Source of the DNA: Neoceratodus forsteri
Lineage: Eukaryota > Chordata > Ceratodontiformes > Ceratodontidae
Direction of reading: 5' to 3'
Length of the DNA stretch: 64,000 bases
Assembly (NCBI GenBank): GCA_016271365.2
Contig: CM028130.1
Span: 465,591,501 to 465,655,500, forward strand
Positions 55,240-64,000 of this stretch are shown piece by piece (the stretch's first letter is position 1; each line of letters begins with the position of its first letter). The notes under the pieces are model-generated. The model had not been told where the DNA came from. It was given only the letters and a program-made list of their open reading frames with translations, and ran no database searches. Both the position numbers and the translations under genes were made by a program.

Positions 55240-56391
55240 TGTCACAAACACACTCAGCAGGACAGGCCCTCTGTTCCCACAGTGCCAACCTCTGAGCGCA
55301 GTAATGTGAACAGGAAACAGATAGGGTAAGCCTCCTGTCTGCTTGTGGGTCCGAATCACCTTTAGTCTCAAGTTCTGGGGGGATTCAAACTTTGAACCTT
55401 ATGTTACATACCCAATGTACAGGCACAGATTCGTACCCTCTTTGGGGATTGCAGTACAATCTTACGCCAGGGGCACCCAGCTAGCCTTCCAAAATAAACC
55501 CTTAAAACTCTATAAAAACCTTAGGTATATTCTTACCTTTTCCCAGTTCAGTAACACCATCAAGCTTTTGAACAGTTTTTGTCACTCTTAACCCTCTATA
55601 CATCACATGCAAAAAAAAGAACTTGGAAAACCCAGGCAGTATCTTTCAAATATAGATTTTACTAAAAATGGATTAAAATAGGAAAATGTAAAAACAGAAC
55701 ACTATATCACAAAGCATAAAATCACTTACAAGAAAACAAAGTAAACTACAGACAAACTCCTACCAACACACAATTAGATACTTTTCTATCCAAGTTATTA
55801 CCTCTAAGTGCTTATCAGAGAGTTGTGTGTTTCTCTCTCCCAAGATGGAATATATTTCAACAGCTCAGACACAGTATAGATTAAACTGTCTCTCTCCACA
55901 CCCCTTCTACAAGTCATCTAGCCCCTCCTTTTAGAATATAAAAAAATACAAACATGATGTCCTGTCAGAAGGTATTTTAAATAAGGTGACATCAGCAAAA
56001 ACTAATTTCCCAAATTATAAGTCTGTGATTTCCCAGTTCCTTCTCCCCAGACATTTCAAAGGGGTTTTATAGCTTTTTAACACCAGTTGATATTGAATGT
56101 TCTTCCTCTTAAGACATCACAAAAGTTTATGATCGTCATCTTCTGGCAAACTCATAAAGTCTCATTTTGTTTCCACTTCAAAGGAGCAACAGGTCATAAA
56201 AAAAGGCTGTAAAATGCAATATCTCAAGGAAGTTAATTACATTACAGAGATCTCCTGGTTTAATATATATCTTGTCATTTTCACTGAAACCTGGGGATGG
56301 GGCACCCATGGAAGCACTGTGACAATCTCACACTGTACTTTTATATTACACATATCATCCAACAGTCATAACCAGCTGGCCAAGCATCACA
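55240..56391 (-). repeat. 5' LTR of the Gmr1-like element (1152 bp)
   Basis: On the plus strand it begins TGTCACAAACACACTCAG and ends CTGGCCAAGCATCACA, matching 49188-50340 over its full length. Confidence 0.93.
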
Positions 56392-56552
56392 TGCTATACT
56401 GCAAATTTATCTGTCATTATTCAGCCTGCTATTCTACCTAGTTATCATGGTATGTATTGTTATTGCTACCCTCTGCCCCTCCCCCCAGGATGCATCTGGA
56501 AACAAGCAGTTAGCTCAGTATGCCTTTCCTGGTAAAACTTTTAAACAAATAA
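56392..56552 (+). mobile_element. 3' end of the interrupted LINE, continued
   Basis: The LINE 3' untranslated end resumes directly after the LTR element. It includes the tail block CCAGGATGCATCTGGAAACA, AGCTCAGTATGCCTTTCCTG, and ends in AAACAAATAAATA. This tail is the counterpart of the SINE tails at 39889 and 58533. Confidence 0.85.
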
Positions 56553-57039
56553 ATATTTTTTATCAGCGTTTGCTATCTGCTATTAGGTGTCTCTCTATCT
56601 GTCTAGAGCCCCCAAGAGCCACTGATATATGCAGTTTGCAAAAGTAAGCAGAACACTCAATCGGGTTGCACTGTGCTGCTGACTCATGGTATAAATGAGG
56701 AGGAGCAGCCCAACAAGCCCAGCCCCCTGCAGAAAACTACAGTTGAAGCAGCAGGGCATGTTGCGGCTGGAGGAGCTTCCCTGACCACAAATGCATTGTT
56801 TCAGTAGCAGTTTGACGCATGTGGATTTTCACCAGTTGGATTACAACTGACCTCTCCTCAAATGCCTGCTGTTTCCAGTCCTGCCTGTTGTGGGGAGCTG
56901 GCTGCTCCCACCTGGCACTAAGCCCCAGTTTTTGTTGTGCACACTGTTCCTGTTGTTTTGGTTATTTTTTTTTTTTTTTTTTACAATTTTGACCGTTTTC
57001 AAAAAATGAATATCTGCCATTTATGATGATCCCATAGCA

Positions 57040-58380
57040 TGCACAATAACTAATATCTTGATATCAGAGCCCTCTACTCTTTTTAGGGGTACAAGACAGG
57101 GCTGTCCTTTCTCCTCTTCTCTTTTTGTGTTATCTGCATTATTGCACCCCTAATAAGAAAGATTATGAGTTCCTCATGTAGTCATCATATTGTTCTTGGG
57201 AGTTTCTCAAGCAAAATTTTCTCCTTTGCTGACAACATTTTGATCACTCTCAGCCAGCCTCATTTCTCTAATGGAAATTTATGACAGCTGTTATAGGAGT
57301 TTAAAGTCATATCTGACCTTTTTATAAACTGAAGTAAATAGGAAGGAATTATACTTTCCCCTTCTAAACTTAAGGAAGGCAGACTGTCTCAAAGCTATGC
57401 ATTTCCTTGGGCAGATAATGGCATAACATATTTAGGAATGACTATTTTTAACACTGCTGAAAGAGCTGTTTAATCTAGAACCATTGTTTGCAGGAGCCAC
57501 AGAAGTATTAGACAGGGAGTGGCACACTCAGGCAGACATGATAGACCTGTGGGCCTTTTTCTGCTGGCAATTTCGCATGTCCATATGTTTCTGAACATAA
57601 GATAGTAAGAGTTGGTTGAAACATAATATATCCCTGTAGGGGGAAATTAATTCTGTAAAAATGAATCTTGTTCCCAGAATATTTTATGTTTGGAATAATC
57701 TCCCAACACTTATAAATATGGGTCAGTTTAAAAAGATTGAAAGTCTAATCTCCACATTCCTTTGGGATAAAAAAACAAAACAACTAAATATCAAGCAGTT
57801 AAGGGCCTCAGGAAAAAAGGGATGATTTGGGTTACCATGGTGGCTAGGTTACTACTCGGCTCTTCAATCAAGGTAAGCAGCAGTCTGGTTTCTTAAGTCT
57901 AGTAATCCAAGTTACCCTTTATGGGCTCTGGTGGAGAATTACCTTGTCAACCTTGTCAGACCGCTCAAGATAGGTGATCTTCTGCTTGTATTACTACCTA
58001 GTCAGGTGACAAATCCCTCCACTATTTCCATCACGATTTTTCTTGAAAAGGTGTTGACATTTCTGAAATGTAACTCTTCCCTCCCTTCATTTATGGCAGG
58101 CTGCCAACCCCCCCCCCTTTTCTTGCCGTTAATAGTACTCAGTTTGAAGACACTGGATGGAGTAAGAAGGATATTGAAATGGTTGGGGATTTATTGAATC
58201 CTGGAGACAATAGTATGTTCTCCTTAGAAGAACTTACTGTAGGAAGAAGTTCAGACTACGTACATTTCAGTTTTGGTTCCATCTGCAATTAAGAGATGTT
58301 CCCTTAAAATGAACCCTGACTCCTGAACATAAAGTAATGGAAAACCCTGGCTGGGCTGAATTTCTAAACATAGCTCATCT
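57040..58380 (+). pseudogene. L1/Tx1-like ORF2 relic, RT to C-terminus
   Basis: Plus strand. KTGLSFLLFSFCVICIIAPL (57090-57150) continues the RT, a degraded version of the GTRQGCPLS block. FSFADNILITLSQ near 57220 is the catalytic site, with YADD as FADN: the second Asp is lost. Then comes SVKMNLVPRIFYVWNNLPTL near 57655 and IESLISTFLWDKKTKQLN near 57745, followed by LPWWLGYYSALQSR near 57835. C-terminal parts reach about 58380. The order matches the L1 relic at 28130. Many stops. Confidence 0.8.
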
Positions 58381-58439
58381 AAGGAAGGGCACCAGTCACA
58401 CATACAAGCGACCATCAGATAGTGATGATTCTGCCACCG

Positions 58440-58660
58440 TTTTTATTAAATCCAAGGGGAAAAGGGAAAGGGGAAATTGTTTAACCAGAAAAGGCACACT
58501 AAGCCAGGGTTTGTTTCCAGGTGTGACCTGGGCGAGCAAGGAAGTTAAGTGACTTGCTCAGGGTCAAACAGTATACAAGTGAGGGCCAAAGGGATTCAAA
58601 CCCAGGTCTCCATGTTTGCAGCTCAGTGTCCTTAGCCACTACACTATACTGCCTTCTAAA
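58440..58660 (-). repeat. tRNA-derived CORE-SINE, minus strand
   Basis: On the minus strand the B box reads GGTTTGAATCC at 58592-58602. The core and the 3' tail (GGTCACACCTGGAAACAAAC, GCTTAGTGTGCCTTTTCTGG, in 58473-58533) match the SINE at 39766 and the LINE tail at 56485. Tail-like A-rich sequence ends near 58445. Confidence 0.85.
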
Positions 58661-58859
58661 ACAATTTGGTAATCAGATTTTGGACATCTCATGGACTGTT
58701 ATGTTAGAAAATGTTACTAGGTTAACTCAGTTCAAAATATTACACCATTTTTTCCCTTAAGACTAAAGAAAACTGGTAATTCTAACCATGAAAATTGTTA
58801 TAATTGCGGGGCCCCTAAGGCTAATCAGGGCCATCTGTTCTGGTGTTGAGCACGGGTTC

Positions 58860-59600
58860 TCCTCAAACCAGCTTATTGAAAATGCTAAAAAGACAATTTG
58901 CATGACCTTTGATACTAGGCAAAAACATAGCTAGGCTTCCCTTCTACCCCTCTTTCATCATTCATAATGGTTTCCCTTTGAATGACGTCCCCCTTTTAGT
59001 ACTGTGGTGTATACATATCAATGCCATTCCTAAGAAACTATGTCCTAAACTTAAAGCTTTTTACTGTAATAAAGATTGCCTCCCATCCGCCAGTGCATAA
59101 GGAAATTGTTCTAAAACTGATCTTGCAGGTTTGACTATACAGATGTGGTCTATAGGGCTGCTCTCTGATCTTAGCTGGCTAGGTTAGAGCCTCTGTTCCA
59201 CTCTTTCTGTTGTTTTGCTTCAAACTCCCCTTCTCTTACTCAACACTGTCTCCTCTGTCAATCCCTCTCCCTGCCTTCCTTGGACTCCTGGCATGTACTT
59301 CATTCTGTTTCCTTTCTTTCTAAAATCTGGTTTTCGTCTCTTCCCCCCTACCTTAGCCATTTGTTATTCTATATACCTCCTTCCAATTACTCCCTCCATT
59401 CCTCTGACTCTCGTTATCTTTCTGTTCCTACCTGTTGAACATCTGGGCAACCTGCATTCTCCTTCCATCTCTCATTAATTTGGAACAATCGTCCTCCATC
59501 TCTCCACCCCCACCCCTATCCCATCTACTTTTTAAATCACCTCTGTGATTTTTGTTTCTCCCTTCTGCGTTTACCCTTGCCCATCCTACTCATCACCAGT
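58860..59600 (+). pseudogene. LINE fragment, same family as 46690
   Basis: The plus strand gives NAKKTICMTFDTRQ near 58885 and FDYTDVVYRAAL near 59135-59165, LFHSFCCFASNSPSLTQHC and LCQSLSLPSLDS near 59195-59285. These match the RT thumb and C-terminal part of the LINE at 46690 (NAKKTISMSFGMRQ, FDYGDVVYNAT, LCQSLSLPSLED). Stops and frameshifts are numerous. It ends where the DIRS element begins. Confidence 0.75.
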
Positions 59601-59918
59601 ATTTGATCTTCTGCACTCTATTCCCTTCATGTTCACAACTGCTAGTTCTAGGGACATGGATATGTTGTTCATCCACACTTATTGGCAGGTTCCTTGCCGC
59701 TTTAAATCTTGCCGGAAGGTCTTCAAGCTGGCTCCTCCCACCCACCCGGGTGGTAAAACTCGGCTCCGCCCCATACCAGATCTTCCTTACCGCTTGGAAG
59801 CTCAGGTTCCCTCCCTTAACACGATGCATTTAAGACTGGTTCTAATTCTTGAAGGATTCGAAATCAAAGTTTTTTTGCTAAAAGACTTCGATCTTCTTCT
59901 CCTCCACTGACTGCGATG

Positions 59919-62204
59919 GACAAATCGACTCCTGGTTTTGGAGGTGCCCTTGCGGACAGAAGATGTCTAGGGATGGATCCGCACTCCATGTCGTCCACTG
60001 CCTGGGCCTTGAGACGACCCACAGGCCTGGGACTTGTGTCTTCCTTTTCGCCCACGTCTTGAAGACCGGGTGTCTGACATAACTGGGGCGCCTGAGAAAG
60101 AATTCCACCGTGAAATCTGAAGAGGCCTGATTGGCGGTGTCCGCTGCAGCGGGCTCGGCAGATCAGCTCGAGCAGATGATCGCCCTCGAAGAGGAGGCGG
60201 CGCGGGCTGCTTCTACCTCGGCTGCGGCATTTGTCCCGCTCTCTCTCAGTGCCTCGTACTCGGCTTCTTTTAAGGAGCTTTGTCTGACCCTCTCGACCAA
60301 CGGTGAGGGTTCAACTTCTTCGGGACCTTTTTCCAGGTCCAAAAAGAGCAAAAGTAAGTCTCTCCGTCGACGCTCTTGGGAGTGGGAAAGATCCCCCCCT
60401 TGTCGACAGTCGACTTCGGTCGACCCCTCAGCTTCGGCCACTGGCTTCACAGTGTCCCGTCAGGCCAGTTGACCGAGACTCCGCCGACGGTCGAGATTTC
60501 TCACCCGTCAGAGAGGTTGTCGGGCTGGAGAAGCTGAGAATCCCTCTCCCAGTTCCCCGGTAGGAGTTGAGGATCCCATCGGCTCGTCTGTGCCTCGGTT
60601 CCGAGCCTGGTTGGGATCGTCCGAGCCAAGGAGTGCCCGATTTCCGACCACTTCTCCTTGCCTTCCTCGGCCTAGTCGAGACTCTACCGGTCTCGGTCTC
60701 GGACATCTTCGGCGGTCAACCGATCCGCCGCCATAAGCGGTCTCGGTCTCAACACCATGCAAGCGCCACCGCCTTCCTCTTCCTCGGATGAGGGAGGCCG
60801 CCAAGTTGCGCCAGATACAAGGAACTCATGTGGCAACAGCTCCTTTTGACCGGGAATAAGCCGACCCAGTCGTCTTCCCTGGCCATTAAGTGGCTGTCAC
60901 CGAAGCAGCCAAAACAACCCCTCGTTGTAGTCGAGGAGCTTGTCTTCAGGCCGGTTGTTCGGCCAATTCCAGCTGCCCCACCAATTCTGGTGGAACCTCC
61001 GCCTCCACAGCCATTAGTTGGGGCTCCGACCAAAAATTCTCGGTCGGCCTTGGGTTTGCCCCATAGGCTGTCTGTCACCCTCACTCCTGATAAACCTCGG
61101 CAGGTGGAGGGTGGCTCAGGCCTGAGGCAGCTTTTTGAGGACTCTTCTGAGTCTGATGATGGTTCCTCCCTCTTCTCCAAGCGCATGGACTTGGAGTCCT
61201 CGGGAGGGCAGTCAATGGACGATAGCCCTTCATCCTTCTTAGGGTTGCTTCGACTCATCTCGGAGTCCACTGGGATGAAGCTCGAACCCGTTTCTAAATG
61301 GGTCAGGTATCCCCTCATGGAGATTCTGGACCGAGGGGATTCTCCTACGGAGGCCTTTCCGGTGGCCGAAGCCATAGTGGGTCCGGCCTTGGAAGTTTGG
61401 CAGCATCCTGCTTCCTGCCCTGCGCCTTCGGCCAGGTTGGCCAGGAAGTATGCGGTCCCTACCGGTTCCCTGTCCGGTTTTTCGGAACACCCCTCGGCCG
61501 AGGGGTTGGTTACCGACAGTGTTTTCCGGCGTGCCGGGAACGCCAGGGATGTGGACAAACCTCCCGACAAGGAATCCAAGAAATTGGATTATGCCGGGCG
61601 AAAAGTCTATGCTGCGTCCTCTCTCGGCTTTCGTCAGGCCAGTTCAGCCGTCCTCATGGCACATTTTTCTCACGCCCTGTTGGGCTCCCTGGATGAGGTT
61701 GTCCCACATCTTCCCACAGATCTGCAGACTACGGTCAGGCAGGTGCAGGACCAGGGCAGGGCAGTGGCCAAACAGCAGCTCCAGACTGCATTAGACATCG
61801 GGGACTCATATGCCAGGTCTGTGGCAGCCGCAGTGGCCATGCGTCAATGAGCTTGGCTGAGGATATCCACCTTTACCTCGGATACCCAGCACAAGTTGGC
61901 AAATGTTCCCTTTTTGGGGACTGACCTCTTCGGCCCTGGGGTGGAAGGTCACCTGCAAAGGATCGAGAAGTCCAATGCTACCTTGGACTCGGTCTCTTCC
62001 GCTCAGAAGGACAAAGGCCGCAAGCCACAGCCTAAGCCCTTTCGTCCTTCTGCGCCCGCGGCGCGCCCGGCCCAGCAACGTCAGGGCCAGCAGGCTCGAG
62101 CTTGGCATCCCAAACCCAAGCCGTCGGCTTCCTCCAACAGGAAGCAGGGAGGAAAAGGCCCAGGTGGTCCCTCAGCCGGTCCTTCCTCCAAGCCTGCTCA
62201 GTGA
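59919..62204 (+). pseudogene. DIRS gag, interrupted
   Basis: The long part is 60828-61850, followed by 61896-62204 in the same frame; a TGA at 61848-61850 (probably from CGA) is the only stop between them. Blocks PPDKESKKLDYAGRKVYAAS and the segment ALLGSLDEVVPHLPTDLQTT are the DIRS Gag pattern. The end contains FLGTDLFGPGVEGHLQR and a basic, Pro-rich tail. An Ala/Glu-rich, then Ser/Arg/Lys-rich part (60131-60472) lies in another frame, and a possible N-terminal methionine is near 59919. At least one frameshift is needed to join them. The product would coat the element RNA. Confidence 0.82.
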
Positions 62205-62215
62205 CGGGCTGAGAG

Positions 62216-63040
62216 TTGTCGCCCCCATCCCTGTCACCTCACCCCTGGTTCCCCCCCATGGAGGGACAGCTCAGACACTTCCTTTCCACCTGGTCCGCTG
62301 TTACCATGGACAGGTGGGTACTGGAGGTGGTGGGAAAAGGCCTACCTCTGGAATTCGAGCAGGCCCCGCCCTTCAGAGCCATCGCACCTCGGAGGGCCTC
62401 GGGGTCCGCAGCCTTACTGGTGGCTCGCTGAGCCGACATCACTCTCCTCCTCCAAAAGGAGGTGATCACGGAGGTAGAGGACCCCCCCTTCAGACCCGGG
62501 GTTCGTGTCCAGGTATTTCCTGGTTCCAAAACGGACGGGGGGCTGGCGCCCCATTCTCGACCTACACGACCTGAGCAAGTTCCTAAGGTCTCGAACCTTC
62601 AGGATGGTCACTCTAGTGCAGATAATACCATCTCTGGAACACAGCATGTGGTTCTGCTCTCTGGACCTACAGGACGTGTTCTTCACGTCCCTATCCGTCC
62701 GTCACATCTGAGATTCCTCCGCTTTCGAGCGGAGGGATCCCTCTTCGAGTTCCGAGCCATGCCCTTTGGCTTATCTCCAGCTCCCAGGGTCTTCACCAAA
62801 TGCATGGCAGTGGTGACAGCATTCCTGCGGCGCCGAGGGGTCCGGGTGTACCCTTACCTGGACGATTGGCTGATAGCAGCCCCCTCCAGACAGGAGGTGG
62901 AGCGGTCCAGAGATCTGGCCCTCCAGGTTTGCTCTCAAGTCGGCCTTCTCATCAACGAGGCCAAGTCGGAACTCGAGCCGAAGCAGGTGATCCTGTTCAT
63001 CGGGGCAGAGCTCGACTCTCTTGAGCCAGAGCATGGCTCC
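62216..63040 (+). pseudogene. DIRS reverse transcriptase, frameshifted
   Basis: The start RHFLSTWSAVTMDRWVLEVV (62270-62330) is followed by LLQKEVITEVEDPPF. A shift leads to SRYFLVPKRTGGWRPILDLH, FRMVTLVQIIPSLE and FCSLDLQDVFFTSLSVRH (62505-62711), which holds the first catalytic Asp. A second shift returns to the frame with HLRFLRFRAEGSLFEFRAMP, FGLSPAPRVFTKCMAVVTAF and VYPYLDDWLIAAPS (YLDD), then GLLINEAKSELEPKQVILFI. Motif order and spelling are DIRS-like. The two shifts are about 200 bases apart and roughly compensate. Confidence 0.87.
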
Positions 63041-63135
63041 CGGCGGACAGGGCCGAGGTTCTTACCTCCTTTGCCCAATCATTTCTGGTTGGGCAATCAC
63101 GCCTTGCCTGGGACTTCCTGCGCCTCCTGGGTCTC

Positions 63136-63690
63136 ATGGTGGTCTGTACCAGTGTGGTCCGTTGGGCAAGCTGGCACATGCGCCCCCTTCAGTGGGGACT
63201 GGCCAGCCAGTGGTCACAATGCTGCGATCCTTTGGACCAGCTAGTGATAGTGACCCAGGAGATGTGGAACGCTCTCCAGTGGTGGACCATTCCATCCCAT
63301 CTGCAGGAGGGCATCCCGTTTGTCCGCCTCGAGCCGACGGTCTCTATATCGACCGATGCCTCTCTGATGGGTTGGGGTGCCCATCTGGGGGAACACCGAG
63401 TGCATGGCCTCTGGTCCCCGTGGGAGTCCCGATGCCACATCAACCTGCTGGAGCTCCGAGCGGTCCGCCTAGCTCTCACCGCCTTTGCTCCGTTTCTCTG
63501 GGGTCAAGTGGTCCGAGTCCAGACGGACAATACCACGACCATGTACTATCTAAACTGTCAGGGCGGGATGCGCTCCATGCTTCTATGCAAGGAAGCTCTC
63601 CGCATTTGGTCACCTGGTATGCAGCCTGGAGGCGGATCTCCATGGCTTCATGTGGCAGGAGCTCTCCAACACCCCTGGCCGATGCCCTGA
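63136..63690 (+). CDS. DIRS RNase H, open frame
   Basis: A 184-codon frame has VSISTDASLMGWGAHLGEH (first Asp), HINLLELRAVRLALTAF (Glu) and VVRVQTDNTTTMYYLNCQGG (second Asp). Three of the usual catalytic acids are visible. It follows the RT after a frame change near 63040-63130. The end (LHVAGALQHPWPMP) leaves the DIRS pattern; the expected DADALSW-type block continues in another frame. Confidence 0.85.
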   Translation: MVVCTSVVRWASWHMRPLQWGLASQWSQCCDPLDQLVIVTQEMWNALQWWTIPSHLQEGIPFVRLEPTVSISTDASLMGWGAHLGEHRVHGLWSPWESRCHINLLELRAVRLALTAFAPFLWGQVVRVQTDNTTTMYYLNCQGGMRSMLLCKEALRIWSPGMQPGGGSPWLHVAGALQHPWPMP

Positions 63691-64000
63691 GCTGGATAGG
63701 GGCTGCATCTCACGAGTGGTCTCCTGCCGGAGGTAATACAAGATCTGTTCTCCACTGGGGGGCACCTCAGGTAGACCTGTTTGCCTCCAGGGAGAATGCG
63801 AAGCTGAGGCTGTTTCATGCCCACCCCTCAGCAGGGCTCACTGCAGGGGATGCCTTCTCAGGCTGTGGACCCGGCCTCTTTACGCCTTTCCCCATTTCCC
63901 TTGATTCACAAGGTGCTTCTCAAGACAAGGAGGACAAGGCGAGGTGATTCTGATAGCCCCAGACTGGCCCTGCCAGTTCTGGTACCCAGATCTCCTCAGC
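63691..64000 (+). pseudogene. DIRS domain downstream of RNase H, cut by window end
   Basis: LADALSWIGAASHEWS and APQVDLFASRENAKLRLFHA lie in one frame (63021-63947). LIAPDWPCQFWYPDLL is at the window edge in another. These blocks stand between RNase H and the recombinase in DIRS elements, in the region usually described as methyltransferase-like. The recombinase is outside the window. Confidence 0.75.

Larger units (their letters stand above)
49188..56391 (-). mobile_element. Gmr1-like Ty3/gypsy LTR retrotransposon, 7.2 kb
   Basis: A complete but inactive element on the minus strand: LTR, gag, protease, integrase, reverse transcriptase, RNase H, LTR. The integrase precedes the RT, the reverse of normal Ty3/gypsy order; this arrangement defines the Gmr1 group of vertebrate elements, whose RT is nevertheless of gypsy type. 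The Gag has a SCAN-like capsid end and a zinc knuckle. The flanking bases are TGCTT at 49183-49187 and TGCTA at 56392-56396, a 5-bp duplication with one change. It lies in the 3' end of a LINE. Confidence 0.92.
59640..64000 (+). mobile_element. DIRS-type tyrosine-recombinase retrotransposon, incomplete at window end
   Basis: The plus-strand order is gag, reverse transcriptase, RNase H, then a domain typical of DIRS elements. DIRS elements integrate with a tyrosine recombinase rather than integrase and have inverted or split direct repeats instead of LTRs. The 3' part (recombinase, internal and terminal repeats) lies beyond 64000. The left edge is approximate; the sequence from about 59640 has a higher GC content than its surroundings. 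Codon and base use differs from the neighbouring AT-rich DNA. Confidence 0.88.

Noticed and set aside
49188..56391. endogenous retrovirus with envelope
   Set aside because: No envelope-like frame follows RNase H; the LTR comes about 55 bases after its end. The RT is Ty3/gypsy type.
60749..61579. 276-codon minus frame over DIRS gag
   Set aside because: It is the antisense of the recognised gag frame in GC-rich DNA; no known protein pattern.
1..64000. CRISPR arrays, bacterial operons or RNA genes (rRNA, snRNA)
   Set aside because: No regularly spaced short repeats, no ribosome-binding pattern, and no rRNA or snRNA signature; all content is vertebrate repeat sequence.

Overview
The window is vertebrate nuclear DNA made almost entirely of dead mobile elements. 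I recognise no intact host gene. The mix of CR1 LINEs with esterase ORF1, L2, L1/Tx1-like LINEs, a Rex1/CR1-group LINE with a 2A motif, CORE-type tRNA SINEs, a Gmr1-like LTR element and a DIRS element suggests a repeat-rich, probably large genome such as that of a lungfish, caecilian or salamander. That assignment is inference; the sequence alone does not fix the species.

Layout. 1-9 kb: a broken CR1 (copy A, minus strand), a POU-homeodomain-like fragment at about 3.0 kb, an L1 scrap, short dispersed repeats, a SINE, a tandem duplication, and the 3' end of an L1-type element with an L2 tail. 9-18 kb: a nest of minus-strand CR1 elements. CR1 copy C (about 4.2 kb) sits inside ORF1 of CR1 copy B, and B also carries a 700-bp LINE insertion flanked by an 11-bp target duplication. 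18-22.5 kb: a nearly complete minus-strand LINE whose N-terminal leader ends in a 2A-like motif just before the endonuclease. 22.6-27.1 kb: a related truncated LINE, then an L2. 28-29.8 kb: L1 reverse transcriptase on the plus strand. 31.4-35.6 kb: CR1 copy D, near full length.

35.7-46.7 kb is accessory sequence: several local direct repeats, a foldback palindrome, a CORE-SINE, L1 ORF1 and endonuclease pieces in opposite orientations, and a hAT-like MITE. 46.7-56.6 kb: a plus-strand LINE interrupted near its 3' end by a 7.2-kb LTR retrotransposon on the minus strand. That element has matching 1.15-kb LTRs and carries its integrase upstream of reverse transcriptase, with a SCAN-like Gag: the Gmr1 architecture. 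57-59.6 kb: L1, SINE and LINE fragments. From about 59.6 kb to the window end: a plus-strand DIRS-type tyrosine-recombinase retrotransposon with gag, RT and RNase H; the window ends before its recombinase.

Relationships among the parts. The CORE-SINEs at 39.8 and 58.5 kb have the same 3' tail as the LINE interrupted at 49.2 kb, as expected if that LINE's machinery mobilised the SINE. The nesting gives a relative age order (B before C; LINE before Gmr1-like element). Nearly every coding region carries stops or frameshifts, so the elements look like fossils, though some domains are still long open frames (CR1-B endonuclease, Gmr1 RT/RNase H, LINE RT and endonuclease).
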